The notes under the pieces were generated by a model. That model was not told the origin of the DNA, made no database searches, and saw only the letters and a list, made by a program, of their open reading frames with translations. From Flavobacteriales bacterium (GTDB lineage: Bacteria; Bacteroidota; Bacteroidia; Flavobacteriales_D; CAJJDF01), in assembly GCA_020630395.1 (NCBI GenBank), contig JAHDBM010000002.1, positions 84,234-148,233 of the forward strand: a stretch of DNA of 64,000 bases. Direction: 5' to 3'. Shown in pieces: positions 10,601 through 19,209 of the stretch. Made by a program: the position numbers and the translations under genes. Numbering within the stretch: position 1 is the stretch's first letter; each line of letters opens with the position of its first letter.

Positions 10601-10997
10601 ACGATTATCACTTTACCAGGAATTAGACTTGCTTAAAACAGAAGAAGAATTAGTAAAGTTTAGAGATAGCTTAATAGATCGTTTCGGGCCAATACCTAAA
10701 GAAGCGAAACAACTATTACAAACGATTATTTTACGCTTTATGGCGAAAGAAATGGGCTTTGAAAAGATTGTGATAAAGGCTCAAAAAATGATAGGATATT
10801 TTGTCTCAAATCCCCAATCAAACTTTTACGAATCAGAAAAGTTTACTAAAGTAATTACCTATGCTCAACTTAATCATGGTAATGTTAGGCTAAGTGAAAA
10901 GGGAAATAAACTCAGGTTAATTTTCGATAATATTTCCTCAGTAAAAGAGGCAGTGTTTAAACTTAAAGAACTGGAGCAACTACAAGTTGGTGTTTAA
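7635..10997 (+). CDS. mfd: Transcription-repair coupling factor
   Basis: Mfd is a DNA translocase that displaces RNA polymerase stalled at lesions and recruits UvrA, coupling repair to transcription. The 1120 residues show the full layout: an N-terminal UvrB-like module (VYEPGQFSVRGGIVDVFSY at about 180), the RNA-polymerase-interacting CarD-like domain (KKGDFIVHVDHGIGEFSGL at about 437), a RecG-type helicase core with Walker A GDVGFGKT near residue 588 and a DEEQ box near 689, motif III LTATPIPRTLQ, the helicase C-domain with RGRIGRS, and the C-terminal TRCF domain that masks UvrA binding. Length and order are normal. It is preceded by a divergent gene and probably has its own promoter. Confidence 0.97.
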   Translation: MSISINDIKERYLTSVKVQDIKSILEEASVKIHLKGLIGSSLEFVASAVAFKEDNLNLFVLSDKEEAAYFFNTLESINPELKGKKIYFYPASYKRPYQIEQTDNANVLQRAEVLNAISKNRKGTLVVSYPEALIEKVVTKKQLKKNTIEVIQGETYTIDFLNEVFIENNFEKVDYVYEPGQFSVRGGIVDVFSYSYDYPYRIEFFGDEVDSIRSFNIADQLSIKTHKKISITPNVQGEMLEEDRCSFFDFINHQSVIWMKSYEHAKGKIAEGYNKATYAYEKLESELKRLPPDQLYLSEEELQQSLTDFKLIEFGNRSAFNAKEIIQFDCYPQPSFNKKFDLLAKNLIENNRAEYQNFIFSDNSKQIERLIDIFEDIEEDAEFTPINNAIHEGFIDNSLKLVCYTDHQIFERYHRFKLKEGFQKSNEQVSLKEIYGLKKGDFIVHVDHGIGEFSGLQKIEVNGKEQEAIRLIYQGGDVLYVSIHSLHRISKFSGKDGKQPKINKLGTATWKNLKDKTRKRVKEVAFDLIKLYAKRKVKKGFAFSPDTYLQHELEASFMYEDTPDQHKSTIAVKEDMEKEIPMDRLVCGDVGFGKTEIAIRAAFKAVADNKQVAILVPTTILSFQHARSFTARLKDFPCTVEYVNRFRSAKKNKDVLERLAKGEVDIIIGTHKIVGKNVKFKDLGLLIIDEEQKFGVGVKDKLKTIKENVDTLTLTATPIPRTLQFSLMGARDLSVITTPPPNRQPIDTQMHTFNEEMIRDAIGYEMQRGGQTYFVHNRIQNIKEIAGMIQRLIPDCKVAIIHGQMEGQQIEAVMLDFIEGMYDVLVATSIIESGIDVPNANTMIINNANNFGLSDLHQMRGRIGRSNKKAFCHLITPPMHMISSDSRKRLQAIEQFSDLGSGFNIAMKDLDIRGAGDLLGANQSGYINDIGFATYQKILNETIEELKQNEFKELFEDENNDKFHEVNDFQLETDLEILIPDDYVNNIAERLSLYQELDLLKTEEELVKFRDSLIDRFGPIPKEAKQLLQTIILRFMAKEMGFEKIVIKAQKMIGYFVSNPQSNFYESEKFTKVITYAQLNHGNVRLSEKGNKLRLIFDNISSVKEAVFKLKELEQLQVGV

Positions 10998-11106
10998 CAT
11001 TCTCTAACATAAAATTCGTTAAGAATAAATTTAAAATTTGTTAATTGATTCTGCATTCTTTTTGTCAATAGTATTTATGTAAAATAAATATTTAAAAAGA
11101 AAAAAG

Positions 11107-11661
11107 ATGAAAAAAATAATTGTTGTATTTGCTATTAGTTTAATTAGTGTTGCATGTGTTTCACAAGAGAAAAAAGAAAGCGTATTTAAAAAGGGACAAA
11201 CATTAATAGGTATTGATGGACTCTCATTTGGGGTTGGAAAAAACTATTTTGGGATGTCCTTGTCACCATCATTTGGATATCATTTAACTGATAGATGGGT
11301 TGTTGAGTCAAAACTAAATTTAGAGTATGCATCTCAAAAAAATCAATTTATTAGAATTGGTCTTGGAGGTACATTTGGAACTAGATATTACTTATCTAAT
11401 CTTAAAAAAAACACATTATTTTATTTTTCTTCATCATTTACGGCAAATTATTCAAGAGCCTTAAAAGGAGAAAATTTACTTTTTATACCTAATAGGACAG
11501 ATTTATTATGGAAAAACATGTTAGGAGTAGAAATTAAATTAGCTCCAAGATTAAGTGTTTTTGGGGAAGCTGGTTATCAACAGCACCTAAATAGAAAATC
11601 AAATTATGATTTTTCTGGGTTTACCGGAGGAGCAGGATTAAGATTTTATTTAAATAGATAA
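11107..11661 (+). CDS. Exported outer-membrane protein, small barrel type
   Basis: 184 residues with a signal sequence ending near SVACVSQ. The cysteine could be a lipidation site, but the preceding residues fit the lipobox poorly, so signal peptidase I cleavage is as likely. The mature part has eight or so short amphipathic strands with glycine-aromatic turns (GLSFGVGKNYFGMSLSPSFG, AGLRFYLNR at the end), like the outer membrane protein beta-barrel family. The gene sits 109 bases after mfd and 34 bases before tsaE on the same strand. No specific function can be proposed. Confidence 0.7.
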   Translation: MKKIIVVFAISLISVACVSQEKKESVFKKGQTLIGIDGLSFGVGKNYFGMSLSPSFGYHLTDRWVVESKLNLEYASQKNQFIRIGLGGTFGTRYYLSNLKKNTLFYFSSSFTANYSRALKGENLLFIPNRTDLLWKNMLGVEIKLAPRLSVFGEAGYQQHLNRKSNYDFSGFTGGAGLRFYLNR

Positions 11662-11673
11662 AACTGTATTTTC

Positions 11674-11693
11674 ATGTAGTTTAACTACTACAT
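11674..11693 (+). promoter_or_regulatory. Hairpin immediately before the tsaE start codon
   Basis: ATGTAGT and ACTACAT form a perfect 7-bp stem with a 6-base loop that ends two bases before the tsaE ATG. It would cover the ribosome-binding region in RNA. There is no T run, so it is unlikely to be a terminator. A translational control role is only an inference. Confidence 0.35.
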
Positions 11694-11695
11694 CT

Positions 11696-12121
11696 ATGCA
11701 GGTATTAGAAATAAATAATGTAAAAGAATTAGATCAAGTGTCGAAAGTGCTTTTGTCAAAAACGAAGTGTTTTCGACATTTTTTATTTAATGCCCCAATG
11801 GGCGCAGGCAAAACAACTCTTATAAAACAACTGTGCGAAGAACTAGGAGTAGAAGATCATATTTCTAGTCCAACATATTCCATTGTAAATGAATATTTAA
11901 CTAAGGATAAACAATCTATTTATCATTTCGATTTATATCGTTTAAATGATGATGTTGAATTGTTAGATATTGGAATCGAAGAAATGCTAGAAAGTAAAGC
12001 AATATGTTTTATAGAATGGCCCGAAAAAATAGTGAACTTTTTACCAGGTAATTACGTAAAGGTTAACATTGAGATTGAAGGAGAGAAAAGAATTTTTTCA
12101 ATAGAAGAAATTTCAAATTAA
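11696..12121 (+). CDS. tsaE: tRNA threonylcarbamoyladenosine biosynthesis ATPase TsaE
   Basis: TsaE (YjeE) is the small ATPase that works with TsaB and TsaD to form t6A37 in tRNAs that read ANN codons. The 141 residues contain the P-loop APMGAGKTT at residues 33-41, the switch region SSPTYSIVNEY, the HFDLYR motif and the C-terminal IEWPEKI that contains the conserved tryptophan. Length is usual for Bacteroidota. tsaB and tsaD are not in the window. It is co-directional with alanine dehydrogenase, 92 bases downstream. Confidence 0.95.
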   Translation: MQVLEINNVKELDQVSKVLLSKTKCFRHFLFNAPMGAGKTTLIKQLCEELGVEDHISSPTYSIVNEYLTKDKQSIYHFDLYRLNDDVELLDIGIEEMLESKAICFIEWPEKIVNFLPGNYVKVNIEIEGEKRIFSIEEISN

Positions 12122-12213
12122 TCTTTTATTTTTAAGCTTGTCATCCTTAGCGTAATTGAAGGGTGTTTATTTACATCATTTTATCCTAATCGATAAAATA
12201 AAAAAGAAAATGA

Positions 12214-13431
12214 ATGAGTTCAGATTTACTTCGAACTTTAGCAAAGGAAGCTTTGCTAATGCCCCAAGAGAAGCTACAAAGAGTAGGTTCAAAGTCTAAA
12301 AAATTATTTGTTGGTATACCCAAGGAAAGTACATTTCAAGAAAACAGAGTGGCACTAGTTCCAGAAGCAGTTGCTTTGTTAGTCAATAATGGACACAGAG
12401 TATTAATTGAAACTGGAGCAGGTAAAAACGCAAATTTTCAAGATAGAGATTATAGTGAGGTAGGAGGTGAAATTTGTTATGATACTGCAGAGGTGTTCAA
12501 AGCAGACCTGATAGTTAAGGTAGCTCCACCATCTGTAGAAGAAATAGATTTAATGCCAGGCAAACAGACCTTGTTTTCAGCATTACAGTTATCAGTTCAT
12601 CCTAGAAACACACTTCAAAAATTAATTTCAAAAAAAATTACTGCAATAGCGTGGGATTTTATCCAAGATGAAGACGGCATATACCCAATAGTTAGATCAA
12701 TGGGTGAATTAGCAGGGACACAATCTATTTCTATTGCTTCTCATTTACTAACCAATAGTAATAATGGTAGAGGTATTATCCTTGGAGGAATAGCTGGAGT
12801 TAGTCCCACTGAAGTAGTCGTTATTGGAGCAGGTACGGTTGGAGAATATGCAACTAGATCGGCATTGGGGTTAGGTGCTTCTGTAAAAGTATTTGATAAC
12901 TCAATATATAGATTAAGACGACTACAAAGTGATCTTGATTCAAGAGTTTGGACATCCATTATAAACCCCAAAGTGCTTGAAAAAGCGCTAATGAGAGCAG
13001 ATGTTGTTATAGGAGCTTTAAGATCTAAAAATGGAAGAACACCTTGTGTTGTTCCTGAGTTTATGGTAGAAAAAATGAAAACTGGAGCTGTAGTTGTTGA
13101 TGTTAGTATAGATCAAGGTGGTTGTTTTGAAACTAGTGAGGCTACTAATCATAAAACGCCTACGTTTAATAAACATGGTGTTATTCATTATTGTGTACCA
13201 AATATAGCATCTTCAGTATCGAGAACTGCTTCTTTTGCATTATCAAATATTTTCTCTCCACTGCTTATTCAAGTTGGGGAAGAAGGAGGGATAGAAAAGA
13301 TGATTAAGAATGAATGTGGTTTTAGAAATGGCGTATATGTTTTTAAAGGAGCTCTAACAAGTAAAACACTTGGGCAAGCTTTTGGGTTACCGCATAAGAG
13401 TATAGAATTATTAATGGCAGCATTAGATTAA
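12214..13431 (+). CDS. ald: Alanine dehydrogenase
   Basis: NAD-dependent enzyme that interconverts L-alanine and pyruvate plus ammonia. The 405 residues begin with an extension of about 28 residues ahead of the canonical start (LFVGIPKESTFQENRVALVP), as is usual in Bacteroidota. The N-terminal substrate domain has the conserved arginine in ENRVALVP and the lysine in LIVKVAPP. The Rossmann domain has VVVIGAGTVGEYA at about 205. The motif VVVDVSIDQGGCFET carries the catalytic aspartate, followed by HYCVPNIAS. PNT alpha subunits share the fold, but the length and the SIDQGG motif favour Ald. A TPR gene follows 14 bases later. Confidence 0.92.
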   Translation: MSSDLLRTLAKEALLMPQEKLQRVGSKSKKLFVGIPKESTFQENRVALVPEAVALLVNNGHRVLIETGAGKNANFQDRDYSEVGGEICYDTAEVFKADLIVKVAPPSVEEIDLMPGKQTLFSALQLSVHPRNTLQKLISKKITAIAWDFIQDEDGIYPIVRSMGELAGTQSISIASHLLTNSNNGRGIILGGIAGVSPTEVVVIGAGTVGEYATRSALGLGASVKVFDNSIYRLRRLQSDLDSRVWTSIINPKVLEKALMRADVVIGALRSKNGRTPCVVPEFMVEKMKTGAVVVDVSIDQGGCFETSEATNHKTPTFNKHGVIHYCVPNIASSVSRTASFALSNIFSPLLIQVGEEGGIEKMIKNECGFRNGVYVFKGALTSKTLGQAFGLPHKSIELLMAALD

Positions 13432-13445
13432 TATAAAACAAGAAT

Positions 13446-13964
13446 ATGGGATTATTTGATTTTTTTAAAAAGAAAGAAGAAAAAGTAACGGTTAAAAAAA
13501 ACGATAATGGAACGCAAGATAATTTTGCTTTTATCTCAAAAGATAGTGCAAATGGTATTTCATTAGAAGAAGGTAAAAAATTACAAGAAGAAATTCTTAG
13601 TCAGTTTTCAGCAACTGATTCATTTAGTAAAAAAGTAAATGCAGCAGCTCAATTATTTACAAAAGGGGCTTTTAAAGAAGCAGCAGAAGTATATACTGAA
13701 TTAGCAAAACAACACCCAGAAGAAAAAGGGCTATGTGAAGGTCAAATTGGTGCAGCACACTATTTCTTGGGAGATTACAAAAGAGCGGTTAGTCACTACA
13801 AAGAAGCAATGGCTAATGGAGATACTGATATGCAAGAAGATAATATATTCGAATCAGCCGAAGAAGACTTTAAAACAAATAAAGACGACTCCCTTTTAAA
13901 AGAATATTTAACCTTATTTCCAAACGGAAATTATGTTAAAAAGGCGAATAAATTAATAGGGTGA
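13446..13964 (+). CDS. TPR-containing cytoplasmic protein
   Basis: 172 residues with a charged N-terminus (MGLFDFFKKKEEK) and no signal peptide. Residues 60-160 form helical pairs with tetratricopeptide spacing (FTKGAFKEAAEVYTELAKQHP, then YFLGDYKRAVSHYKEAM), so this is probably a protein-interaction module. It lies 14 bases after ald and is likely in the same transcript. A palindromic hairpin follows 14 bases downstream. I recognise no named family and no partner. Confidence 0.75.
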   Translation: MGLFDFFKKKEEKVTVKKNDNGTQDNFAFISKDSANGISLEEGKKLQEEILSQFSATDSFSKKVNAAAQLFTKGAFKEAAEVYTELAKQHPEEKGLCEGQIGAAHYFLGDYKRAVSHYKEAMANGDTDMQEDNIFESAEEDFKTNKDDSLLKEYLTLFPNGNYVKKANKLIG

Positions 13965-13978
13965 TGTTTTAGAATTTT

Positions 13979-14000
13979 AACAGTATATCGGTATACTGTT
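13979..14000 (+). repeat. Palindromic hairpin after the TPR gene
   Basis: AACAGTATA and TATACTGTT form a perfect 9-bp stem around the tetraloop TCGG. Only a short T run follows, so it may be a weak terminator for the ald/TPR transcript or a protein-binding site upstream of the next promoter. Confidence 0.45.
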
Positions 14001-14013
14001 TAATACCTAAGCT

Positions 14014-14047
14014 ATTGCAAAATAGTCAAATATCTTTCGTATTTTTG
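14014..14047 (+). promoter_or_regulatory. Promoter of the mannose-1-phosphate guanylyltransferase gene
   Basis: The -7 box TATTTTTG (14040-14047) matches TAnnTTTG, with an ATTG at 14014-14017 at a 22-base spacing as a weak -33 element. Transcription would start near 14053, after an upstream in-frame ATG at 14015, which supports the start codon chosen at 14069. Confidence 0.55.
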
Positions 14048-14068
14048 TGCAAATTAACAATTACAATC

Positions 14069-15148
14069 ATGAAAGATAATTATTGCATTTTAATGGCAGG
14101 AGGAATAGGGAGTAGGTTTTGGCCTATGAGTACCGCTAGTTTCCCTAAACAATTTCATGATGTATTAGGAACAGGAAGAACATTACTGCAAATGTCTTTC
14201 GATAGAATGTTATTGGTTTGTCCTAAAGAGAATATATTAATTGTAACGAATGAGGAATATAAAGACCTTGTTCAGGAACAATTACCAGAGATTAACGAAA
14301 ATCAAATATTATTAGAGCCATTTAGAAAAAATACAGCACCATGTGTTGCTTATGGTTGTTACAAGATTAAAAAACGTAATCCGAATGCTAACGTTATTGT
14401 TGCCCCATCCGATCATTTAGTGATGAGGCAAGAGGTGTTTAAAGAAACATTAGAAACAGCAATAGCACAATCTCAACAAGAGGAATGTTTAGTTACATTA
14501 GGAATTAAACCAAGTAGACCTGATACGGGTTATGGGTATATTCAATTTATAGAAACTGAAAAAGCTGTATCTAATCAAGTAAAAGAAGTAAAAATGTTTA
14601 CTGAAAAGCCAGAGCTTGAAATGGCAAAAGAATTTTTAGCAAGTGGGGATTTTTATTGGAATTCAGGAATATTTATTTGGTCTTTATCATCAATACTTAG
14701 TGCTTTTGAACAATATATGCCATCAACTAATGAGCTGTTTAAATCAGGAGATAATGTATACGATACTGATTTAGAAAGAGAATTTATTAATCATATTTAT
14801 GCAGAGTGTAAAAATATTTCCATTGATTATGGTATTATGGAAAAGGCAGAAAATGTATATGTAGTATTATCAGATTTTGGATGGAGTGACTTAGGTACTT
14901 GGGGAGCACTGTATACACATCTAGACAAAGATGATAATGCAAATGGAGTTCTTGGTAATAATATCAATTTATATGACTCTAAAAATTGTGTGGTAAGAAT
15001 GCCGAAAGATAAGCTAGTTGTTTTACAAGGACTAGATGATTATATAGTGGTAGAAGAAAAGGGAGTTTTATTAGTATGTAAAAAACAAGAAGAGCAAAGA
15101 ATTAAGCAGTTTGTAAATGATATTAAGCTTAAAGGAGTTGAAGCTTAG
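14069..15148 (+). CDS. manC: Mannose-1-phosphate guanylyltransferase
   Basis: Makes GDP-mannose from mannose-1-phosphate and GTP, feeding surface polysaccharide and fucose synthesis. The 359 residues open with the pyrophosphorylase signature MAGGIGSRFWPMS (residues 9-21), followed by EPFRKNTAPCVAYG, the VAPSDHLV metal-binding region, the FTEKPE motif with its lysine, and WNSGIFIW. There is no C-terminal isomerase domain, so it is the monofunctional type. The start at 14069 puts the signature at the usual distance from the N-terminus; an upstream ATG at 14015 would lie before the likely transcription start. An imperfect bidirectional hairpin follows. Confidence 0.94.
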   Translation: MKDNYCILMAGGIGSRFWPMSTASFPKQFHDVLGTGRTLLQMSFDRMLLVCPKENILIVTNEEYKDLVQEQLPEINENQILLEPFRKNTAPCVAYGCYKIKKRNPNANVIVAPSDHLVMRQEVFKETLETAIAQSQQEECLVTLGIKPSRPDTGYGYIQFIETEKAVSNQVKEVKMFTEKPELEMAKEFLASGDFYWNSGIFIWSLSSILSAFEQYMPSTNELFKSGDNVYDTDLEREFINHIYAECKNISIDYGIMEKAENVYVVLSDFGWSDLGTWGALYTHLDKDDNANGVLGNNINLYDSKNCVVRMPKDKLVVLQGLDDYIVVEEKGVLLVCKKQEEQRIKQFVNDIKLKGVEA

Positions 15149-15167
15149 GCTTAAAATTCTAGTCGTA

Positions 15168-15197
15168 AAAAGAGTGTTACAATAGCAACATCCTTTT
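15168..15197. terminator. Imperfect bidirectional terminator
   Basis: AAAAGAGTGTT and AACATCCTTTT pair with one mismatch and one wobble around an 8-base loop, between the convergent manC and adhesin genes, ending in a T-rich tail. Confidence 0.55.
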
Positions 15198-15206
15198 CTA
15201 TGCTTA

Positions 15207-18200
15207 TTATCTTCTCAAGTACAGATATCCCGTATAGGCTTCACTACCATCTCCTTTATCAACTATATAATAATAGGTAGAGGAAGGAATAATACCTTTG
15301 TTTTTATTTATTGTTAACCCAACATTAGATTTTCCATCCCAAGAATTATCATAATTATCCATTTGATAAACAATAGAACCCCATCTGTTAAATATTTTAA
15401 CGCTTGAGTTTGGGTACTGTTCAATAAATTTAATGACCCATTCATCATTTAATCCATCTCCATTAGGAGATATAAACTGAGGAATAATAAGTTCTATATT
15501 ACAGTTAAGGTTTATATCAAAGGAACATATAGTTTGGTTATTAGAGGCATCAGTAGCTGTAATAAATACAGTTTGACTAAATTGTAAGGAGCCAAAAATA
15601 GCTGCGCTTAAGATAGTACCAGGTAATGGAGTTTGAGTAATGGTTAATGAATCTCCACAATTATCAAAAACAATATCAGTAAAATCAGGAACGGTATATT
15701 CACATTCACCATCAATATTAATTAGTAGATTATTACAATTTATAGTTGGAGAAACAGTATCCAAAACAGTAATGTTTGCTAAACAACTATCAACTACTCC
15801 AGCATTGTTTTGTGCATATATCCAAACAGGATTTACTCCAGTATCAGCACAAGCAAAAGTATCTTGGCTGAGGTAAGTTGTATCAGATGCAAGACAGCCA
15901 TAAGTAATGTTGTAAAATTGACCAGGAAAAATAATTGCTAATCCATTAGAGTCAAGATATACTGTGTCATCCCAGCAAGTAATTGTAGGTGCTGGTACTG
16001 GAGTTATAGTATCTGGCAACCAGTACATGATAGTTGTATCACAAAATGGTATAGTTGTATTACACATAATAATACAGGCTGAATCACCTAAAAAAGGCAA
16101 TGATGAAGGCTTCAAATAAAATGTACTATCATTAATAAATCGAATGGTATCTCCATTGGCTGTTAAGCTATCTCCAGCACATGAACTTATGTAATTTGGT
16201 CCACCTGGAATATTAGCTGTAGGTAAAACAGTAGTATCTCCACAACCATTAGAAGGCATGGTTTTTATGATAGTATCAGTACATGTTTCAACAACAATTA
16301 CCAATGAATCACTTAAGGTACTTTGGCACATTGTAGTACTGTTATAACAAAAAGCATAAATTGTATCAGTTACATTTGGAGAGAAAGAATAGTTATTACC
16401 AATAAATAAAGGTGTTCCAGCTCCTAAATTATTATTATACCAAACGATATTAGACCCTGTACATGTGCCCGTTAATATAGTTGAAGAGCCAACACAAATA
16501 GTATCATTTGAAGTAGCTAGTGCAGTTGGTTGGTTTGGTATTGGGTGTATAGTAATGTTTGCGGTATCACTTCCAATACAACCATTAATATTAATAGAAT
16601 AAGCAACACGTGTAATTCCAGTTGATGAACTAGAGAATAATCCCCCCGGAGTTACTGATCCTGGCCCACTAATAACAACATATACTCCGCCAAATATTGA
16701 TGGGTTAAGCTGAATAGTATTGCCCAAACAAGCTGAAGTATCATTAAAAATTACTAAGGGAATAGGTATAACTTCAACCGTTAAATATCCAGTATCATTA
16801 CAAAATCCATTAGGATATGAGTATCCAATAACAACAGTTCCTGGAGTAGAAGTAGAGGTGAAATCACCAGATGAATTAATACTACCAGATGAAGAACCAG
16901 AAGCGATAAACCAAGAACCTGGTGTGTGTGAAGAGATGTAGTTAACCGTATTATTTACACAGACTGTATCTGGACCAGATATAGCAACAGTAACCGAGGT
17001 GGTAATGTTAAGCGTTAAAGAATCAACTGGACTATATTGACAACCAGCTGGAAATGAAGCATCAAAACATTTCGCATAAAAAGTAGTATTTGATGCATTA
17101 ACGGTAACCGGCATAGATAAACTAGGTCCGGTTCCATTAGCAGTGTTATACCACCTTAATTGTCCTGCACCTGCACAGTTTCCTGAAAAATTTGACGTGT
17201 AAGAGTTACAACCATTAGAGGGAGAACCTGATAAACCACTTGGAGCTGATACTCCAGATGTAACAGTAATTGTAGTAGAAGCATTTGTGTTACTATTACA
17301 ACCATTAACAGTACAAAAAGCATAATAGGTCGTGGTTGCTATAGGAGAAACAATATTACTTGTTAAAGGAGTTCCTGTTCCCGTATTATTAGTATACCAA
17401 GAAACAGAACCTGAACATCCAGTAGCTGTCAAAGTAGAAGAACCTCCAGTACAAATAGAAGAGGGAGAACCTGATGCAGAAGTCGGGCCATTAGGAATAG
17501 GTGTTACTACAACTGTCACTGCTGCATTAGAAGTACTTCTACAACCACTAACTGAACAAAAAGCATAATAAGTGGTGTTAACTACAGGAGACACAGTTGT
17601 ACTAGCAAGAGGAGCTCCAGATCCTGAACTATTCGTATACCATAAAACGGTACCACCCGAACAACCTGTTGCAGTTAAGTTGCTGTTATTTCCTACACAT
17701 ATTGGATTTGGTGAGGCAGATGCAGAAGTTGGAGCAGCAGGAGGTGGGGTAACAGTTAAATTTATAGATCTAGATGTAGAATATTGACAAGCAGATGGAG
17801 CAGAAGAATAAAAACATCTAGCATAAATTGTTTGAGTGGTGTTAACCAAATATGGACTTGATATTCCTGGACCAGTACCATTTGAAGTTGAATACCACCT
17901 CAGTGTGCCTCCAGACGGGCAAGATCCAGATAAGAATGTATTATAACTAGAACAACCAGTTGTAGGTGAAGCAGAAGCAGTAGGTGTAATACTTGGATCA
18001 ATCACAGTTACTGTAGTTGATAAATTACTTGTACTTAAGCAAGTTCCGTCATCACAAAACGCATAATAATTTGTAGTAAAAAAGGGAGAAACAGTTGGTG
18101 AGCTACCTCCAGGGACAGGACTGCCAGTCGCATTAGAATTAGTATACCATACTACAGTGCCAAATGGACAAGCACCTGATAAAGTTGAATTATCTCCTGG

Positions 18201-19034
18201 GCATATTATACTAGGTGATGCACTTGCACTAGTGGGGCCATTTGGAACAGGTAGTACATCAATTACTAGTGGGGGTGCTAAAACTGGACAAGAACCACCA
18301 GGAAAAAGTGTTAATGTAGCATAATAACTACCTGCGGGTAAATTATAACTTGTAGGTAAGCAAGGACCGCAACTACTGCTACTTGAATGAATAGGACTTC
18401 CTGTGTAGGAAGAGTTATCCCACATTCTTAAACCATAGTGTCCTCCAAAATCGCCTGGATGACTTCCATTATAATCAAATGTAAAAGGATCACCTTCACA
18501 AACAGGATTGGGAGTTGCATCACCTACAGAAAATTGAGCATTCCCATTTCCATGATTTTTAATTAATAGTCCTCCAATATGACCAATTGAAAAGTTATTT
18601 GTAGCTCTATTAATACATCCTGAAGCAGTATTATAATAGTATCCTAATATAGCATAACTATCCCCATAAGCAGGTACGGGTTCTGTCCAAGAGGTTCCGG
18701 TACCTAGATATATTGGAGGTAAAGTAGGCCAAGTTGCAAACCCACTAGGGGTATCATCTATAAACCAAGCAACACTGTGTCCTGCAGGTAAGTTAGTTGC
18801 GCTTATAGTAACAGAACCAGATTCTCTACAAATATTATAAGAGACAAGGCCTGGAATTCCACTTCCTCCTTGATTCCAAAATGGAGATGCTGCTGGACTA
18901 AACATACTACTACCATTATATATAATACTTCCACTAGATTGTTGCACATTTGGAGAACAAATAGGTGGTTGCGAAAACAACTGCTCGCTAATACAAACAG
19001 AAAACATTAATATAATTAGAAAGTAAAATTTCAT
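15207..19034 (-). CDS. Large secreted Ig-repeat adhesin-like protein, T9SS type B sorting domain
   Basis: 1275 residues with a signal peptide (MKFYFLIILMFSVCISEQLFSQ). Residues from about 260 to 900 are eight or so tandem Ig-like modules of 75-85 residues, each with a cysteine pair and a WYTN...YYAFC pattern. A HYR-like domain follows (DTVSPTINC... VFITATDASNNQT), and the end (FISPNGDGLNDEW, IFNRWGSIVYQ, WDGKSN, GYLYLRR) is the gliding-motility-associated type B sorting domain. The protein is therefore exported by T9SS and displayed, as are SprB-like adhesins. It is threonine- and serine-rich. No enzymatic domain was seen. It stands alone, with no sign of a co-transcribed PorP/SprF partner nearby. 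Confidence 0.9.
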   Translation of the reverse strand: MKFYFLIILMFSVCISEQLFSQPPICSPNVQQSSGSIIYNGSSMFSPAASPFWNQGGSGIPGLVSYNICRESGSVTISATNLPAGHSVAWFIDDTPSGFATWPTLPPIYLGTGTSWTEPVPAYGDSYAILGYYYNTASGCINRATNNFSIGHIGGLLIKNHGNGNAQFSVGDATPNPVCEGDPFTFDYNGSHPGDFGGHYGLRMWDNSSYTGSPIHSSSSSCGPCLPTSYNLPAGSYYATLTLFPGGSCPVLAPPLVIDVLPVPNGPTSASASPSIICPGDNSTLSGACPFGTVVWYTNSNATGSPVPGGSSPTVSPFFTTNYYAFCDDGTCLSTSNLSTTVTVIDPSITPTASASPTTGCSSYNTFLSGSCPSGGTLRWYSTSNGTGPGISSPYLVNTTQTIYARCFYSSAPSACQYSTSRSINLTVTPPPAAPTSASASPNPICVGNNSNLTATGCSGGTVLWYTNSSGSGAPLASTTVSPVVNTTYYAFCSVSGCRSTSNAAVTVVVTPIPNGPTSASGSPSSICTGGSSTLTATGCSGSVSWYTNNTGTGTPLTSNIVSPIATTTYYAFCTVNGCNSNTNASTTITVTSGVSAPSGLSGSPSNGCNSYTSNFSGNCAGAGQLRWYNTANGTGPSLSMPVTVNASNTTFYAKCFDASFPAGCQYSPVDSLTLNITTSVTVAISGPDTVCVNNTVNYISSHTPGSWFIASGSSSGSINSSGDFTSTSTPGTVVIGYSYPNGFCNDTGYLTVEVIPIPLVIFNDTSACLGNTIQLNPSIFGGVYVVISGPGSVTPGGLFSSSSTGITRVAYSININGCIGSDTANITIHPIPNQPTALATSNDTICVGSSTILTGTCTGSNIVWYNNNLGAGTPLFIGNNYSFSPNVTDTIYAFCYNSTTMCQSTLSDSLVIVVETCTDTIIKTMPSNGCGDTTVLPTANIPGGPNYISSCAGDSLTANGDTIRFINDSTFYLKPSSLPFLGDSACIIMCNTTIPFCDTTIMYWLPDTITPVPAPTITCWDDTVYLDSNGLAIIFPGQFYNITYGCLASDTTYLSQDTFACADTGVNPVWIYAQNNAGVVDSCLANITVLDTVSPTINCNNLLINIDGECEYTVPDFTDIVFDNCGDSLTITQTPLPGTILSAAIFGSLQFSQTVFITATDASNNQTICSFDINLNCNIELIIPQFISPNGDGLNDEWVIKFIEQYPNSSVKIFNRWGSIVYQMDNYDNSWDGKSNVGLTINKNKGIIPSSTYYYIVDKGDGSEAYTGYLYLRR

Positions 19035-19209
19035 AAAAAAAGAGTTATATACCTAATATAACAAATGAGTTTGATTGTAAGTTGAAAAAAGGGTTATGAT
19101 TGTATTAATTACATTTTTACCTGTTTAGAATGCATTTTTTCAGTGTTAAAATTCAATAGATTTATTTCTTTGCAGATATTAATTAAGGCCAAAATGATGA
19201 GAATTTGAT

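Noticed and set aside
17332-17787. Plus-strand frames across the Ig-repeat adhesin gene
   Set aside because: They recur with the repeat units of the large minus-strand gene and have no start signal or family resemblance.
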